In this document: positions 11,859 through 24,458 of the stretch, piece after piece
Numbering within the stretch: position 1 is the stretch's first letter
How the letters are laid out: each line of letters begins with the position of its first letter
Assembly: GCA_022316685.1 (NCBI GenBank)
Contig: JAKJHU010000030.1
Span: 15,270,018-15,334,017, forward strand
DNA from: Progne subis subis
Taxonomy: Eukaryota; Chordata; Aves; Passeriformes; Hirundinidae
Reading direction: 5' to 3'
DNA length: 64,000 nt
Translations under genes and position numbers: made by a program
The notes under the pieces: generated by a model
What the model was told of the DNA's origin: nothing
The model's database searches: none
What the model saw: the letters and a program-made list of their open reading frames with translations, nothing else

Positions 11859-11964
11859 CCCCGCGGCTGGTGGGCTGGGGGCCGCGGGTTCGCGTCCCGC
11901 TGCCGCCGGGGCGGCCCCGAGGATTTCGCTGGTCCTGGTCCCGGTCCCGTTCTTTGGGGTAGAA

Positions 11965-11983
11965 GCTAAATTACATATTTAGC
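11965..11983. repeat. AT-rich inverted repeat, GCTAAAT-5 nt-ATTTAGC
   Basis: Perfect 7-bp arms at 11965-11971 and 11977-11983 flank TACAT. It is an abrupt A+T-rich palindrome at the edge of the CpG island. Each arm carries a CTAAAT half resembling part of a MEF2 site, although neither is a full consensus. It could be a protein-binding site of the promoter or chance. Confidence 0.5.
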
Positions 11984-12070
11984 ATTCGGCGAAGAAAACT
12001 GTTTTATTCTGGTGACATTAGCCGAAATGGCCGAAGCTCGGCTGTTTTTGGTGACAAGCGTCTGCTTGAG

Positions 12071-12090
12071 CCCCCCCCCCCCCCCCCCCC
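12071..12090. repeat. poly(C) run of 20
   Basis: Twenty C in a row just upstream of the MTSS1 promoter island. On the MTSS1 sense strand it is G20. It is prone to length change and to G-quadruplex formation. Confidence 0.9.
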
Positions 12091-12300
12091 AATACCGAGC
12101 TGAGAGCTGTCAGCAAAGCTGCAGCCTGAGGAGTGCAGCCGCCAGCAGCTGTGAGGCTGCTCATTCATCCTCTCCCACAAACGCCAGACGATAGGCAAGA
12201 CTGAGAGAGTGAGTTGTATAAAGCGTGGGGGTTTAAAGTAATTCAGTTTGCACATTAACTCTGCCAAATTTTACGAAACATCATGGTCAAAATCTTCCGT

Positions 12301-12336
12301 GTGGTTCACACCGTGCACGTGGTTCACACCGGCACA
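12301..12336. repeat. Two tandem 18-bp units with GTGGTTCACACC
   Basis: Units at 12301-12318 and 12319-12336 share GTGGTTCACACCG and differ only near their 3' ends. Each includes GTGGTT, a RUNX-type core (the first is preceded by T, giving TGTGGTT). The position, about 450 bp upstream of the CCAAT box, is compatible with a promoter-proximal element. The 69- and 86-codon open frames through this region have no recognisable product. Confidence 0.55.
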
Positions 12337-15300
12337 TGGCAGCACACGCCGAGGGTCCGAGAGGCTCCGTGTGTGGAAATGGAGCACTGCCCGGACCAAG
12401 GGTTTGGGGTGCAGAGCTCCAAAGGCCCAGCTGCTGTCACCCCAGGGAAATCACAGAGCGAGAGAGACAGGCTGTGCTGCTACGTGTTTTAGTAAGGAGC
12501 TGCTGTAGAACCGGGAACATGGTTGTACAGAAGAATAAGCCTTAGACCTTGAAGCAGGTGCAAGGGGTCTGTCTTTCCATTTACACACACAGTGGTGCAT
12601 GAGCAACAATGGCTGAAATGGAAATCTAGGAATTCGAGTTATTAGAATATGTCCTACAAACTCTGCCCAAGAAGAGACAATGTCTGGGCCAGTGCATTTT
12701 GCTTCATTTCAGCCAGTACCTAGGTAAGTGCTCGTGAGTTAATTTATCTCTGAGGGAAAAGGCTGGACAGGTGCCCTGTCTCCAGCAGGGCTGTGGCAGC
12801 ACAGGCTGCGGCAGCAATTTCCCTCTGCTTTGACCCGCATGGGACTGACCAGGCGATTCATTTGGAGCTCTGCGTGACCCTCACTCCCAAAAATGAGCCC
12901 AGCAAATGTCCCCAGCAGCTCGTGATAATAACACCTGTTCGTCTCATGCCAAGCTCCAGGTACCATCTCATAACCAGCGTGACAGCGTTCCTGTGGGACA
13001 GAGTCACAGCCAGCAATCCAACAGGGAGAGTTGGTGGCCTACTTTGCTTTCTTCAGCCACCCCATTTCTGGGATGATCCATGTTTTAATGCAAACAGTGG
13101 CTTGGCTAAACTCATTTCTGGAAAGGTTTCAATGTGCATGGGAGAGGAGGGTGAAAAATCTTCTTCTGTAAGTAAAGCTGTTGTTTAAAGACTGCATTGA
13201 TACTTCAGTAAATAAATCAGGGCTACCTGCTCTGTGGCATACAACAAGTCTTCTTCATACAGTGATGAAAGAATATGCAGGAATGAACAGAAAAAATGAA
13301 TTAATAGTTTTAAATCTCAGTTATAACAAGTAAGTTAGGCGTACAATGTAAGATAATGGAGTTTACCTTGCAAATAAGAAAGTGCACCTCGCTGGTTACG
13401 ATGAGAAACTTTTTAAGCCACTGTAACACGAGTGTACCTGGTGACAACCTAGAGAGACCTAATCAAAACTGGTCAGGTAGAATATTTTTTCCTTCAGAAG
13501 GTGCTAGGACGTGAAAAAATGGAGACACGATGATTTCAACAAACTTTTATATCTGTAGGACAAAAAATCAAAATGTGAACAGGAACATGTTTCTTCCTTC
13601 CAGCATTTTCTTTTTCAAGCTATTTTGTTAAATTTTCTTTGTATGTATCACTTAGAACAAAGATTGTGTTAATTTTATATTTAAAATTTTTATTTGTTTG
13701 TAGCATAACATAGCTAAAAATAAAGAAAGGGCATATAGCCTGAAGGCATAAAAATAGTCTTGATAATTTTTTTTTTTAATTTTTTTTTTTTTTTTTTTTT
13801 TTTTTTGGCATTGAAGGACATTTCAGACTTTTAATTTTATTCTGCTTTTTACTGATTTCTAAGGATAGAATTTTCTGTGGGGTGACAATTCAACTTCAAC
13901 CAGCTGTAGAGTGAGAGTGAACATTTTCCTTTAAAGACCTGAGTCCAAATGGTTGTTTAAAGTGCGAGTAAGAAGTAGTTTGGTGATGTTGCAGTAATGT
14001 CGGGTTACCATCTGCCACATTATTTCTGGGATTTGCTTGATTGATTCATAGCAAATCACTTCCTGCAAGCATTATTTGCAAAACTTTATTATGGGCAAAG
14101 GCTATTTCTGTGTTCGTGAGCCATCGTTACCGTGGAGCATTTCATTACCAAGTGATGACATTCTGTAAAATATCCTGGTGCATGGACCAATGCCAGCACC
14201 ACTTCTTGACAATGGGTCAGCTGAGTGCATCTTGCTCAGCAGCCCCCAACAGATGTCAGCCCTAAATTTGTCAGTGGTGCAATAGTAGCCCATGTTCTGA
14301 CATCCTTCATCACATTGGATGCTCTGCTGACAAAATTCCACTGAAACCCCAAGAATACATAAGTTGGCAGGCTGAGCAATGACTTGGTCGCTTCGCCTGG
14401 CCTGGATGGTTCCTGCTGCTCCTCCCATGCTGAGTACTGAGGCACAACATTCAGCTAGAGTGAAGCCAGACACAAATGCATGAGGGTCAGGAGTCCACAG
14501 TGTGTTCCCAGGTGTTCCAGCAGACTTGTTTTATGACCGAAATGTATCTATTCACATTCCTGTTTCTTGCTTTCTCCTTCTGTAAAATGCAAATCCCAAT
14601 TTAAAAAGCATTCCTACTGTTTATGCACGAAGCACAAGTGTGAAATGTCATTGCAATCAGAACAAATACATGCTCTGTCAATGTGCCGTAAAAGGTTTAA
14701 CTGTGGTATCATTTAGGTCCTGATCTTATGAGGATTTAAACCCACTTCTGAATGAGAGTAGCCCTGTGGAAGACTAGATTACACATGCACTTAAATGCTA
14801 TCAGATTGAAGTCGTAGAACAATAATCACAAAAGGTACTTAATCACCTTTAAATTACAGTGTTCCTAATTTAGCTAATGTTATTCCCCAAGGAAAAATTG
14901 CTTCATCTAGCTTACAATCAAGAAAGAATCAAGGGCTGTTCCTTCAAGTGGTTGACAGTTCAAAAATAGATATGATTTTAAAAGAATAGGTTGCTAAAGG
15001 CTGAACTATTTAATTGAATTATCTCTTTAAGAAATTGATGCCAATTAATATTATAATACTCCATTATATTGCCCCAGAATCTTTCATCCTTGAGTCTTCA
15101 TAAAAAATATCAATAAACTTGAGATGCAAATGAATAATTTCTTTTTTCTGAAACAGTGCATTGTGTCCCCATTTGAGGCTTTCTAATAATGATTTATATT
15201 TTGAAGGACAACGGTGTTTTCCTATTTATAGATTAAGAAAAAAAAGCCCAAGATCTTCCAAGAAATGGAGTCTCTTACGTCCCTCCAGTCCTCAAGGTGC

Positions 15301-18300
15301 TCACAGGGTACAATCCTGCTCTGTCCATGGAAGCAGATGAGCTCACTTTGCAGTGCCTTATTGGATGGAAAGGTAGGATAGCAGGCAACACAGCCAGAAG
15401 GATGACAAAAGGAATTGATGAAAAATGGAGCAAACCAAACAGAATCCATTTCATGCAGCTGTCCCAACAGCATTATAAATATTATATGATTCACTGTCCA
15501 TACATAGAGGTGAAGGATAATTCTCTTTTTTTCATGAGTGTGTTCACAGTTTGATGTTTCAGAACAGAAGAAATAACAATGCTGTGGTTCCCCAGCCTTA
15601 TCCAGGTTATTTTATGTCATGCATTGTTTTTAAATTACCAAGTAGCATTGCTGTAGTGGGGGTACCTCTGCAATTGTTTCTGCTTGCTGCGTGCTGGCAA
15701 AATAACAGCTGTTATTGCTTTACCAGGATTGATTTCCATAGACCAGCTCCATCTAAAGCCTACCTACAGGCAACAACTCTGCAGCAAAATATCAATGCGG
15801 TCTCATTTTCGGCTTTTCTCAGAAGGAAAAAAAGCGTTTTCAGCAAAGTTCAACACGGATGCCATTTATTCAGGGCACATAGAGGACAAGCTGCTTATTT
15901 TCAAGGGATGAAACTTGTCTTCCATTTCCTCCTCAGCAACAGCTAAGGAAAAGAAGTCCTGCCCCCAGCTATCTCAGTGCAAGGCACAAAATCTGAAAAT
16001 TGGGCTTTGTGTACTATATCAAGGGCTTTACAGAGAGGGCACACTTTACAGTAGTGGGAAGGTGGGATATCCTTGTTCACATGTGCCATCTGAGGCTGGT
16101 AGATTCAGAAAAGGAGCTCAGGTCTATCACCTCCTTCCAGTCACTGGTCCTTTCATTGGTTTTGAATCTCCTCCATGATCAACCTCAGTAGAAGCCCAAG
16201 GGGGTCTCATGGCCAAGGTTATGTGGGTGCTTTCATCCCATGCAAGTCTGCAGTAGCACTGACAGTGTATTTCCACAGTCACCCCCCATCCATGACCTCC
16301 TTCCTGCACCGTCCTGTGCCAGCAGCACCAGATCAGGCACCCATGGCGTGGGTCACACATGGGCCTGATTTGGCTGAGAACTAAGCCTACAAGGAGAGAC
16401 CATTTTGGCCCAGAGGATAACCCTGCCTCTTCGTGTTTTAGAAAGAAGGGGCAGCTTGTGTAACCCTTCCCATGCTCATTCCCCAGTAAATACCTTCTTG
16501 TTTCTCATCTGCAGCCAAAACAGGTTTAGAAATGGAACTGTTGATCAAAACCCTTGTTCAAACTGGCTTCATTACCTTATATCAGGTTGTGGTGTGGACA
16601 CATTCACTCCACAAAACCAGGCCTCCCTTTCACATTTTAAAGCTGTTCAGCTGACACATCTTGAAGTCATGCCCTAAATTAACTTGGATACAATTTCCTG
16701 AGTGTACGTGTGTAGTCAAGCAGTAAGTTAAAAAAAAAAAAAATCAGGTTATACTTGCAGTTACACACATGCTTAAATGCTCTGAAGAAATAAAGCCTAT
16801 AATAGGTGTCACTTTTGCAAATATCTCATGTCCTCCTCTTCAGAGCCACATCAACTTTGACTTAGTTTAATTACACCTATGTATCAAAGTTGCCTGTTGG
16901 GTTCTATCACCAGCACAAATACTAGACTTTGTTGGCCCTTTCTCCTTTTAGGTATTATATAAATGAATTTGAGCTCTTCTGTACTTCCCATCAAGCAATA
17001 TTTTTTAGTAAATCGCTACTCCTGAAATCTCCAATATCTGTATTTACTGGTATGCACAGAACTCAGTATGTTGAACCACTGCAGGACATGATCATGTGAA
17101 ACATAATGCAACTCTTTCTCCTACAAAAGAAAATATTATTTTTTGCCAGTTCATAAATCCAACTTTTAAAACAAGAACTACATTCACAAAGAAATGGCTT
17201 AGAAAAAAAAACAAAAGAACTTATTTCAACGGGCAGACTCCCAACTCTGTGTTACTTGGGAAAAGTCAGGCTTTTTTTCCCCTATCTCTGTAGTTTTGTT
17301 TAGGTTTTGAAATTCTGAGGAAAAGAGCACTAATCATCTTTTCCAGACCTAGACACCTGGGATGTCAGTAGGGAGAAATTATTAGGCAGAGGTCTCTGTT
17401 GTGAGACCAAGTTAAAGTTCTACTGCAAACTCTGTGGCCAGAAAGCATTTGGGGGGCATCAGATCATGCTGACAGTGTACACATGCTACTGTACACTTCC
17501 TTAAAAGAAAAAAAAAAAAAAAAAAGAAACTGGGGGATTAGAACAAGAGGAGCCTTTCCAATGAATCAAAGAAGACGGACGAAAAGAAAAATCTAGTCTA
17601 GTGATCCAGATAATGCAGGCAGACTAGCACGTACTGGAATTTGAGGCTAAAACCAATGAGAACTGACATGAGGACACACTGCAGGGAAGGACAAGCACAG
17701 CCATGAATGGTGCCTTTGTGTGACTATTTTAATTAATTTTTGTAATGAAGCCAAAGCTCTAATTTACCACATCCCAAAAGTAAATAGAAAAGGTTATGAC
17801 CTTAATTGCAGTGGTGGGGAAGGAAAACCTAATTGTTGAGTAGTGAGCTATCACTCGTTACTGCAATTGGATAGATACAGTTGGTGTGTTACTATGAATA
17901 GTCCAGATTCAACAGTCCAAGTAGTGGGTAATCACAGCTTCATTCCCTCTTCCCTTCATCTTCTTTCCAAGTCTTTGATTAGCAACATTTTGTACCAGTT
18001 TTACCATGTGGATTGCAATACTCCTGACTCCACAAGACTCTGAGTTAATATGTCTGGGAATATAAAAGCGTTTATTTTCTTAGTAAGCAGATGTGTGAAG
18101 CCTCAGCAAGATGCAGAGATTACAGGAGGTTCTTCCTGCCTTCTTATTTTCTGCTAACCTCTCATGGGTATATACCTATGCAGGAGCTAGTGGTGGACAG
18201 ACAGTTTTTCAATGTAACAAGTCTACAATGTGAAAAAAAGGACAAAAGTAAAATCTCTGTAACCATGGCCACTAAATAAATACAATTAAATGTGCATTAC

Positions 18301-20499
18301 GTGCTGTTTAGAGCACGTCTCTGTAACACTCAGACTTGTGGACAGCCATCTCTGCATTTAATTTATGAGGTCATCTGCATGGACCAAGGCAAAAATGCAT
18401 GGACAAGTCCAAGATTGGTGTGAATCCTGCTGCCTTGTCAAATGCTGTACCACTATATGTCCTCATAAAAAGAGTGCAATACTATTTAATCACTAAATTA
18501 AGTGTTTTCTGCTCCAGGTCTTTTTGTCTTTTGCCCTGTGTTGCTAGTTTGAAAAGGAAATTATCCAGCATCAGAACATGAAGGATTTAAGCAGAAATGT
18601 TCATAATAAAAAATGCTGTTCTAGCAAGTTCTATGGCAGAAACAAAGGAGTGATCTACATTAGGCTGACTAGTTCAGACAAAGCATACCAGTATTAGGGT
18701 GAATATTATTAGATAAACACCTATAATGTGGCAGCTGTCATCCAAAATTCCAGTAGTAAATAGCTACTTACTCAAAATCCTTGTGTTAATATCCACCCTC
18801 CTTTCAAGCATATGCAGAAGCAGCTGCCTTTATTCTAGAAACACAAACATTTATTCTGGCCTTGACCTTTCCTCAATATTACTGCTGAAAATTAGGCACT
18901 TCTTCTATACTGTGTCCTTAAACATTGAGCGGCAGAGCAGGTTAGTTAGCTGGTTGGCATCACATTTTCCCACTTTAGGTCCTGAGCACAAAACTTGATG
19001 TATTCTGCCAGGAATCAAGATCATCAGAAAAATTCTCCTGGTGCTTTCAACATCTGAGAAGAAAACCTCCCGAATTTCTTTCTAAACTTTTGTTAGTACA
19101 GGGAAATAATGGATCTTCCCTCTTCTGTGGCTGTCAAATAAAGAGTGGACTACCCTTTTTTGAAGGACATGTTTTAACAAAACACAAATCAGCACAAATC
19201 CTGATGGCCTGTGCCACCTGACAGGATGATCTAACAGTGCCAGTTGACTTTGAAGGCCGTGGCTGTGTGAATCAACCTCTAACAAAGGGTTTAGCACAAA
19301 TCTTGAGAGACAGCTGCCAGTCTAACTGATGATCAGGGATGATATATGAGAAAAGCACTGATCCTTTCATGCTCCTGTCCCAGTGGGTTGAGGCCTAGAA
19401 GCAGGAAGGGGAAAGATGCCACGATACATGGTCTGTGTATGCTCAGTGGGCAGTGTGCTGGTCTCCAAAGCTGTATCTCTTCTGAGGGCACTACAGCTGT
19501 CAGCAAAAGCAGTATCTCTCATTAGGCCAAGCAGGATATTTGGAGAAAGTAGCCAAATATTTGAATGCATGAATGAGCTTTTCCTAAAACTTGCCTGAAA
19601 CACAAAGATCTTCAAAGCTAAGTGAGGACATTTAAAATACAAAAAACATTGTTTCTTAGAGAAGAGCTTCCACATCGGGTTTAGTTTTATAGTGGAAAAT
19701 ACCCTCCCTGTATATCTGGGTACTTGGTTGACATCCACATCTTTTGGCCTTTTGTAGCTGAATCCCATGGCAACGCTGATTTCCCAGCCTGTGCTCTGCT
19801 GAGCAGGGATGGGTGAGCGGAGCCGACGGCGTTAATTCCAGCTGACGGAGAATGCAGCATGGGGTTCCCTCCTGCAAATGCTGCTTGAAAGGGGGAGCAG
19901 ATTTTGCATCCCTTCAGTTACAAAAGGAGCCCTTGGCTCTACTGCCAAGGCTGGCCTTTGGCTCTGTAGATCTCAGTCATCTGCGAAGAATCACTGCACG
20001 CTGACCCAGATACTCCATCAGCTCTGCTGCAGCGCTGGCTCAGCGACGGGGCTGCCTTTTCCCTGGTCTCTCTTCTGCCCTATATCCTGCCTCGGAGATG
20101 AAAAAAAAAACCAAGAAAACCCCCATAAATTAATGTTAATCAGAATAGCATTTTCATCCAATGATTTTTCTGCAAAACAGAGTTTCCCAGGGAAATCTGT
20201 TGCCTTAATTTTCCCCTTCTGTTTGCCTTCCCTGACATCTCATTATGCTGCTTTAACTCAGGAATCCTGACACATTTCTAACACACGCTGTCCTTAAGGG
20301 AAGAGGAATGTGCCATCTCTAATCTCTGCCTTCCTTGTGTCTCCTCCATGTGTGCCATAGTGTTTCAACTGGGAGTAGGGAGAGCAATTTATGAGCTAAA
20401 GAGGGGAGCTCGGAGCTCGGGCTAGCCTGGGCCCCTGACAGCAGCCACCTGAGATGTTCCCGTTGCACTCTGGGGGTGTGGTGTTAACAGGGCACTCAG
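12337..20499. other. MTSS1 5' flank, no gene recognised
   Basis: I see no coding exon, RNA gene or young mobile element here. The sequence is mostly A+T-rich, and short open frames (up to 131 codons, for example 12793-13188 and 15551-15946 plus) have no recognised domains. Simple features include a T11-AA-T27 tract at 13767-13806 and A runs at 16730-16743 and 17508-17525. Distal regulatory elements may be present, but they cannot be told from background without alignment. Confidence 0.6.
13767..13806. repeat. T11-AA-T27 homopolymer tract
   Basis: A nearly pure T tract of 40 bases with one AA interruption, read as a simple repeat or an eroded A-tail on the minus strand. No associated retroelement body was recognised to its left. 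Confidence 0.85.
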
Positions 20500-21000
20500 T
20501 CCAGCATGTGAGGATGCACCTTGAGTCCTGTGTCCAGTTCTGGGTCCCTCACTTCAAGACATTGAGGTTCTGGAGTGTATCCAGAGAGGGGCAACAGAGC
20601 TGGTGAAGGGTCTGGAGAGCAAGTCACACCGGGAGCAGCTGAGGGAAATGGTGGTGTTCAGCCAGCACCAAAAGAGGCTCAGGGGAGACCTTATTGCTAC
20701 AACTACCTATAGGAGTGACCAGGTGGGGGTTGGCCTCTTCTCCCAGGCAATAAATGACAGGATAAGAGGACAGTTTCAAGCTGTGCCAGGGGAGATTCAC
20801 ATTGGACAGCAAGAACTTAATGGGAAGGGTTGTCAAGCAGTGGAATGTGCTGCCGAGGGAAGTGGTGGAGGCACCATTGCTGGAAGTGTTCAAGAAAAGA
20901 CTGGATGTGGCACTTAGTGCTGTGGTTTATTTGACAAGGTGGTGATTGGTCAAAGGAGTCCATGACCTTGGATGTCTTTTTCAACCTTAATGCTTCTGAC
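20500..21000 (+). mobile_element. CR1 LINE 3' portion, forward orientation
   Basis: The sequence contains CCTTGAGTCCTGTGTCCAGTTCTGGGTCCCTCAC, GAGAGGGGCAACAGAGCTGGTGAAGGG, GGAATGTGCTGCCGAGGGAAGTGG and finally TTTTTCAACCTTAATGCTTCTGAC. These are recognisable CR1 3' segments in order. The end motif CAACCTTAATG differs from that of the copies at 7.8 and 32.1 kb, so it is a different CR1 subfamily. It is 5'-truncated with an indistinct left edge. The 104-codon plus-strand frame inside it is not intact LINE protein. Confidence 0.9.
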
Positions 21001-22772
21001 ATTTTAAGAAGCATAGTGGATAATATGAAAGTGTCTTTATAGCTGCTAGTCTCTACGAGAGAGGAATTGAAAAAAAAGCCAAAAAGCAAACTTTTAATTG
21101 CCTGTGAAATTTCCCTAGATTCAAATTACATTGTCAAATCTAGTTTTTTTCTCTAAAAAAATTAACAGGTATAAAGTATAACTGGGAACAACAGTAAAGG
21201 GGAATGTTCATCTTTGTAGTCTTCCTGTAGAGGACTACAGGGCAACACCAGCAGATCCCAGAAGGAAAACTTCTTCCTCCTGGTTTGCTTTGTGTGACAG
21301 CACAAGGCCTTGAGAAGACACAGCATCTTGCAGCAGGATGAAGCACAATAGCACAACTTCTTGCCACCTTGGTAGTACGAGAAAAGCTGCCTGGGCCTGG
21401 AGACTCCTTGGTTGAACCTGGTGCACTACTGACTGCTCTGAATAAAATCCCTGCTCTCCTTTCTGCTCTGAACCATGTGGGGCCACAGGCTTGGTTCCCT
21501 CCATGCCACTTCTGCGTGTCCTGAAACAAATCATTTGGACCAGAGCGTTCAAACTCCATCCCTTGGTTTCCTATCTTCATTAGAATGCTGCTACAGCCTC
21601 AGAGGTTCCTGTGTGCTGCACCAGAGCTGTAGTTGTGTCTGTCCAGCAGGATGGACAATGTGGTTTTGGCTTCGTGTTTTGTGGCATAAAGCAATGGACT
21701 AATTGTTCAGCCACATATAACAGAAGGGACCACTACTGACACGTTCTCTTGCAGACAAGATTGTTCAGATAAGTGGGAAGAAAATACTGCAAGGCAGAGC
21801 AACAAACATTGTAATCCACTCAGCAGGATTAGCAGGGCAAAGTGAATAATGCAGAAGCCAGGGGAAACAATGAGGCTTTATTCCAAGACATATAAAAATA
21901 CATCTTTGGAGCCTGACAATTTTTTGGTATTTAGAAACCCCAATGCTGTAATGATGAGCATTTCTAGAGAAGTGAGGGATTCCCTGACTTCAGGAGACAT
22001 CTTTTCCTAAAGAAGGGGGAAGCCAAAAGGATATGAGCTCTGAGAACCCTGGCCTACGATTTTTGTCTGCTGCTTTTCTTCTTGAGATAATAAACGCCCC
22101 ACCAGTGTTTCCTGAAGTGTTCTTGCTAATGGAAGGACTGTGACAAGGACTGGTCTGGGGAAATGTCAGCCTCATTTTTACCTCAAGCCACTTCATTTTT
22201 CTTCCTCACTAACCTCTGATTAACCTCTGATCTTTCTTCTACATCCACAATCTTGCCAGGGCCAAATTCTCAAATGCAGAGTGAAGTCAGATTAACAAAG
22301 CTGGGTGACAGGAGAGAGCGATGGAAAAGCTGTGTGGCATCAGGATTGGGTTTTGAGAATAGATCCCCAAGGAACAAGTGTTTACAGGATGTTTTCTCAT
22401 TCCCTGAAGACTTCAGAGCCCATGTATGGTTAGGGACTGAGGCTGGACTTCATCAAAGGAAGACTGACAGCCTTGAAAGCCAGTGCCCTTCTGACTTTCG
22501 TGGAGATTGTCAGGTGAGAGAGGACACAACGCCCCAAAAGTTTGGTGCTCCACTACTCTGGGGAAAAGCTTCATGTCGCCCAGTGTTCACACAACTTTAT
22601 TTCAGCTGAGCAGCACCAAACTGAGGTGAAGCTGGTGGTCCCCACCTCTCAGTGCACATTGCAAGGCCCATCTTCCCCAGGCTGCAAAGGCAGACAGTGT
22701 GATGTGATCAGAGATGTAGGTCTGGAGGCTGTTTTAAGCAGACATATATGATTTGACAGTATAGACTATATT

Positions 22773-22864
22773 TGGGGATTTTGTTGCTGTGGTTTTTTGT
22801 TGGTGGTGTGTGGTTTTTTTGGTTTTGGTTTGGTTTGATTTGGGGTTTTTTTTGGTTTTTTTTG
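22773..22864. repeat. G/T-only low-complexity tract
   Basis: Nearly all bases are G or T, in units such as TTTTGG, GGTTTGGTTTG and TTGGTGGTG. The complementary strand is C/A-rich (Lys, Asn, Pro and Gln runs in the 63-codon minus frame). It is low-complexity sequence with strong strand asymmetry. Confidence 0.8.
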
Positions 22865-24421
22865 AGGGACAGGATGTTATTAGAAGCTGTTCTTTTCAAA
22901 TTATTGAATTGAATACCTCATTGAAAAGTGTAGATGGTTTACTTCTGTGTACAAAATCCACTGCATAGAATTGCAGAGGCACCAGTGGATTAAAAATAAG
23001 GTAATATGAGAAGTCAGTGAGCTGATTTGTCTGTCACCTGCCAGGAGTTTAACTTTCAGTTGAATTCAGCAACTTTACTCTTAAAGGTACTGAGCTTTCC
23101 AAGTAATAAAGTAAATGCAAAGATGGCAAGCATTGCATTTAAAATATTTATCAGGGCTAGCAAAATAGATATATTCCATCCCCCCAATTTTATTTATGAA
23201 TTTACTTTAATGTAGCTACATTAAGTAATTTTAAAAGGAGCACAATAATATTCCCTTGCATTATTCACTCATTGATTGCCAATGCAATCTGAGATAGTGG
23301 TACCAAACAGGAAATATGCTTCCAGGTTTTGTTATTTCTCTCCCACTGTGATCACTCATTGGGCTTGCTTTCCTTCTCCATCCCATACCTTCATCCCAGG
23401 CAAGAAGCTGAGTGTGCCAAGGAGGAACGATGGTTTGTGTCTGTTGTGAGTCCTGGTCCTCCTGCTCCCACGTGGACCAAACACACAGGGCACACACAGT
23501 ACCTGCACAGCTGCTGCAGCAGAAGCACTTTGAAACAGTGTCAGCTTGTCTCTCTGATATCCCAATAAAACAGAGCTTTTGGAGCATTAATTTTTCAAGA
23601 TGCTGGTGTTTATTTATACCATTGAAGTCTATGTAATGCCTGAGCTGTATTTTGCCAGGTTGCTATTTTATTTCTTCAGTATTCAATGCACTTGCTACTG
23701 GTGCTAATGGCAAGTCTCCCACTTACAAAGGCTGGGAGGAGGAACTGTCTATTGTGATAAAAGCATATTGTATGTGAAATCTGATAATGAGGATTTTATC
23801 GATATGGCACTGCCTTTTTTAATCGATTTAATGTCCATGCCTTGATCTGCATTAAGACTCTGAACTTAATGTAGTCCTTGAAACTAAAGAAGACTTTTAT
23901 AAAATTATTTTCTGCAGTGACCAAAATAGAGAAAGAAAAAATAAAAAAGGGATGGTTTATATTCCAGCCGCTCCTGCATTTCACAAGTGATAGGAGAATT
24001 TCTGTCTCGAGAGACATTGAGGGTTTTATCTCCAGGTAGGAGCTGGGAGACAGGAGCAGGTGTCTCTCACATTGGCAAGCTCTGTGAAAGCCTGCATCCG
24101 CCTCTGAGCAGAGAGCTCAGCAGGCGTTCCTGTGGTCCACAAATCGTTGCCAGCTGTCAAAGTGAAATGGTTCAGCAGAGAGTCTCCCGGGCTGTGTTCT
24201 GGCCAAAATTCAATTGGATTACAAACCAATTGCTCCAGCCTGTCCCAGAAGCAGGAAACCACCATTAGCTGGCTGGTGGGATCTGCTCACAGCGGCAGAC
24301 AGTGCTGCTGCTCATCTGCTGCAATGTTTGCAGGAACTCACTGGGAGCAGTGGCTCTCTTTGCTGGTCTTATGAATGCAGCACTCCCTCCTTCCCCAAGC
24401 TGGGGGAATGATGACTTCCTG

Positions 24422-24456
<35 letters not shown>
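24422..24456. repeat. poly(A) run of 35, longest homopolymer in the window
   Basis: Thirty-five A are followed by G-interrupted A runs to about 24,487. No recognised retrogene or SINE body precedes it on the plus strand. Confidence 0.88.

Positions 24457-24458
<2 letters not shown>

Larger units (their letters stand above)
10880..11960. promoter_or_regulatory. MTSS1: CpG island spanning MTSS1 exon 1 and promoter
   Basis: The densest CpG clusters are at about 10,900-11,010 and 11,400-11,930, on either side of the coding exon, with a weaker shoulder reaching left to about 10,000. The surrounding tens of kilobases are A+T-rich and CpG-poor, so the island stands out sharply. The limits are judged by eye; no CpG ratio was computed. 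Overlapping open frames in this region (up to 166 residues, on both strands) reflect G+C richness and the scarcity of stop codons. They are not additional genes. Confidence 0.88.

Noticed and set aside
11884..11905. GGTTCGCGTCC resembling a tRNA B box, with a 5-bp T-stem
   Set aside because: It lacks the conserved A of the T loop, and no A box, acceptor stem or anticodon arm could be fitted upstream. It is GC-rich promoter sequence.
14102..14473. 123-codon cysteine-containing minus-strand frame
   Set aside because: The cysteines show no regular zinc-finger or secreted-domain spacing, there is no signal peptide, and no related exon lies nearby.
21140..21580. 146-codon minus-strand frame
   Set aside because: No domain or signal recognised, and other frames are also open in the same place. 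Most likely chance.
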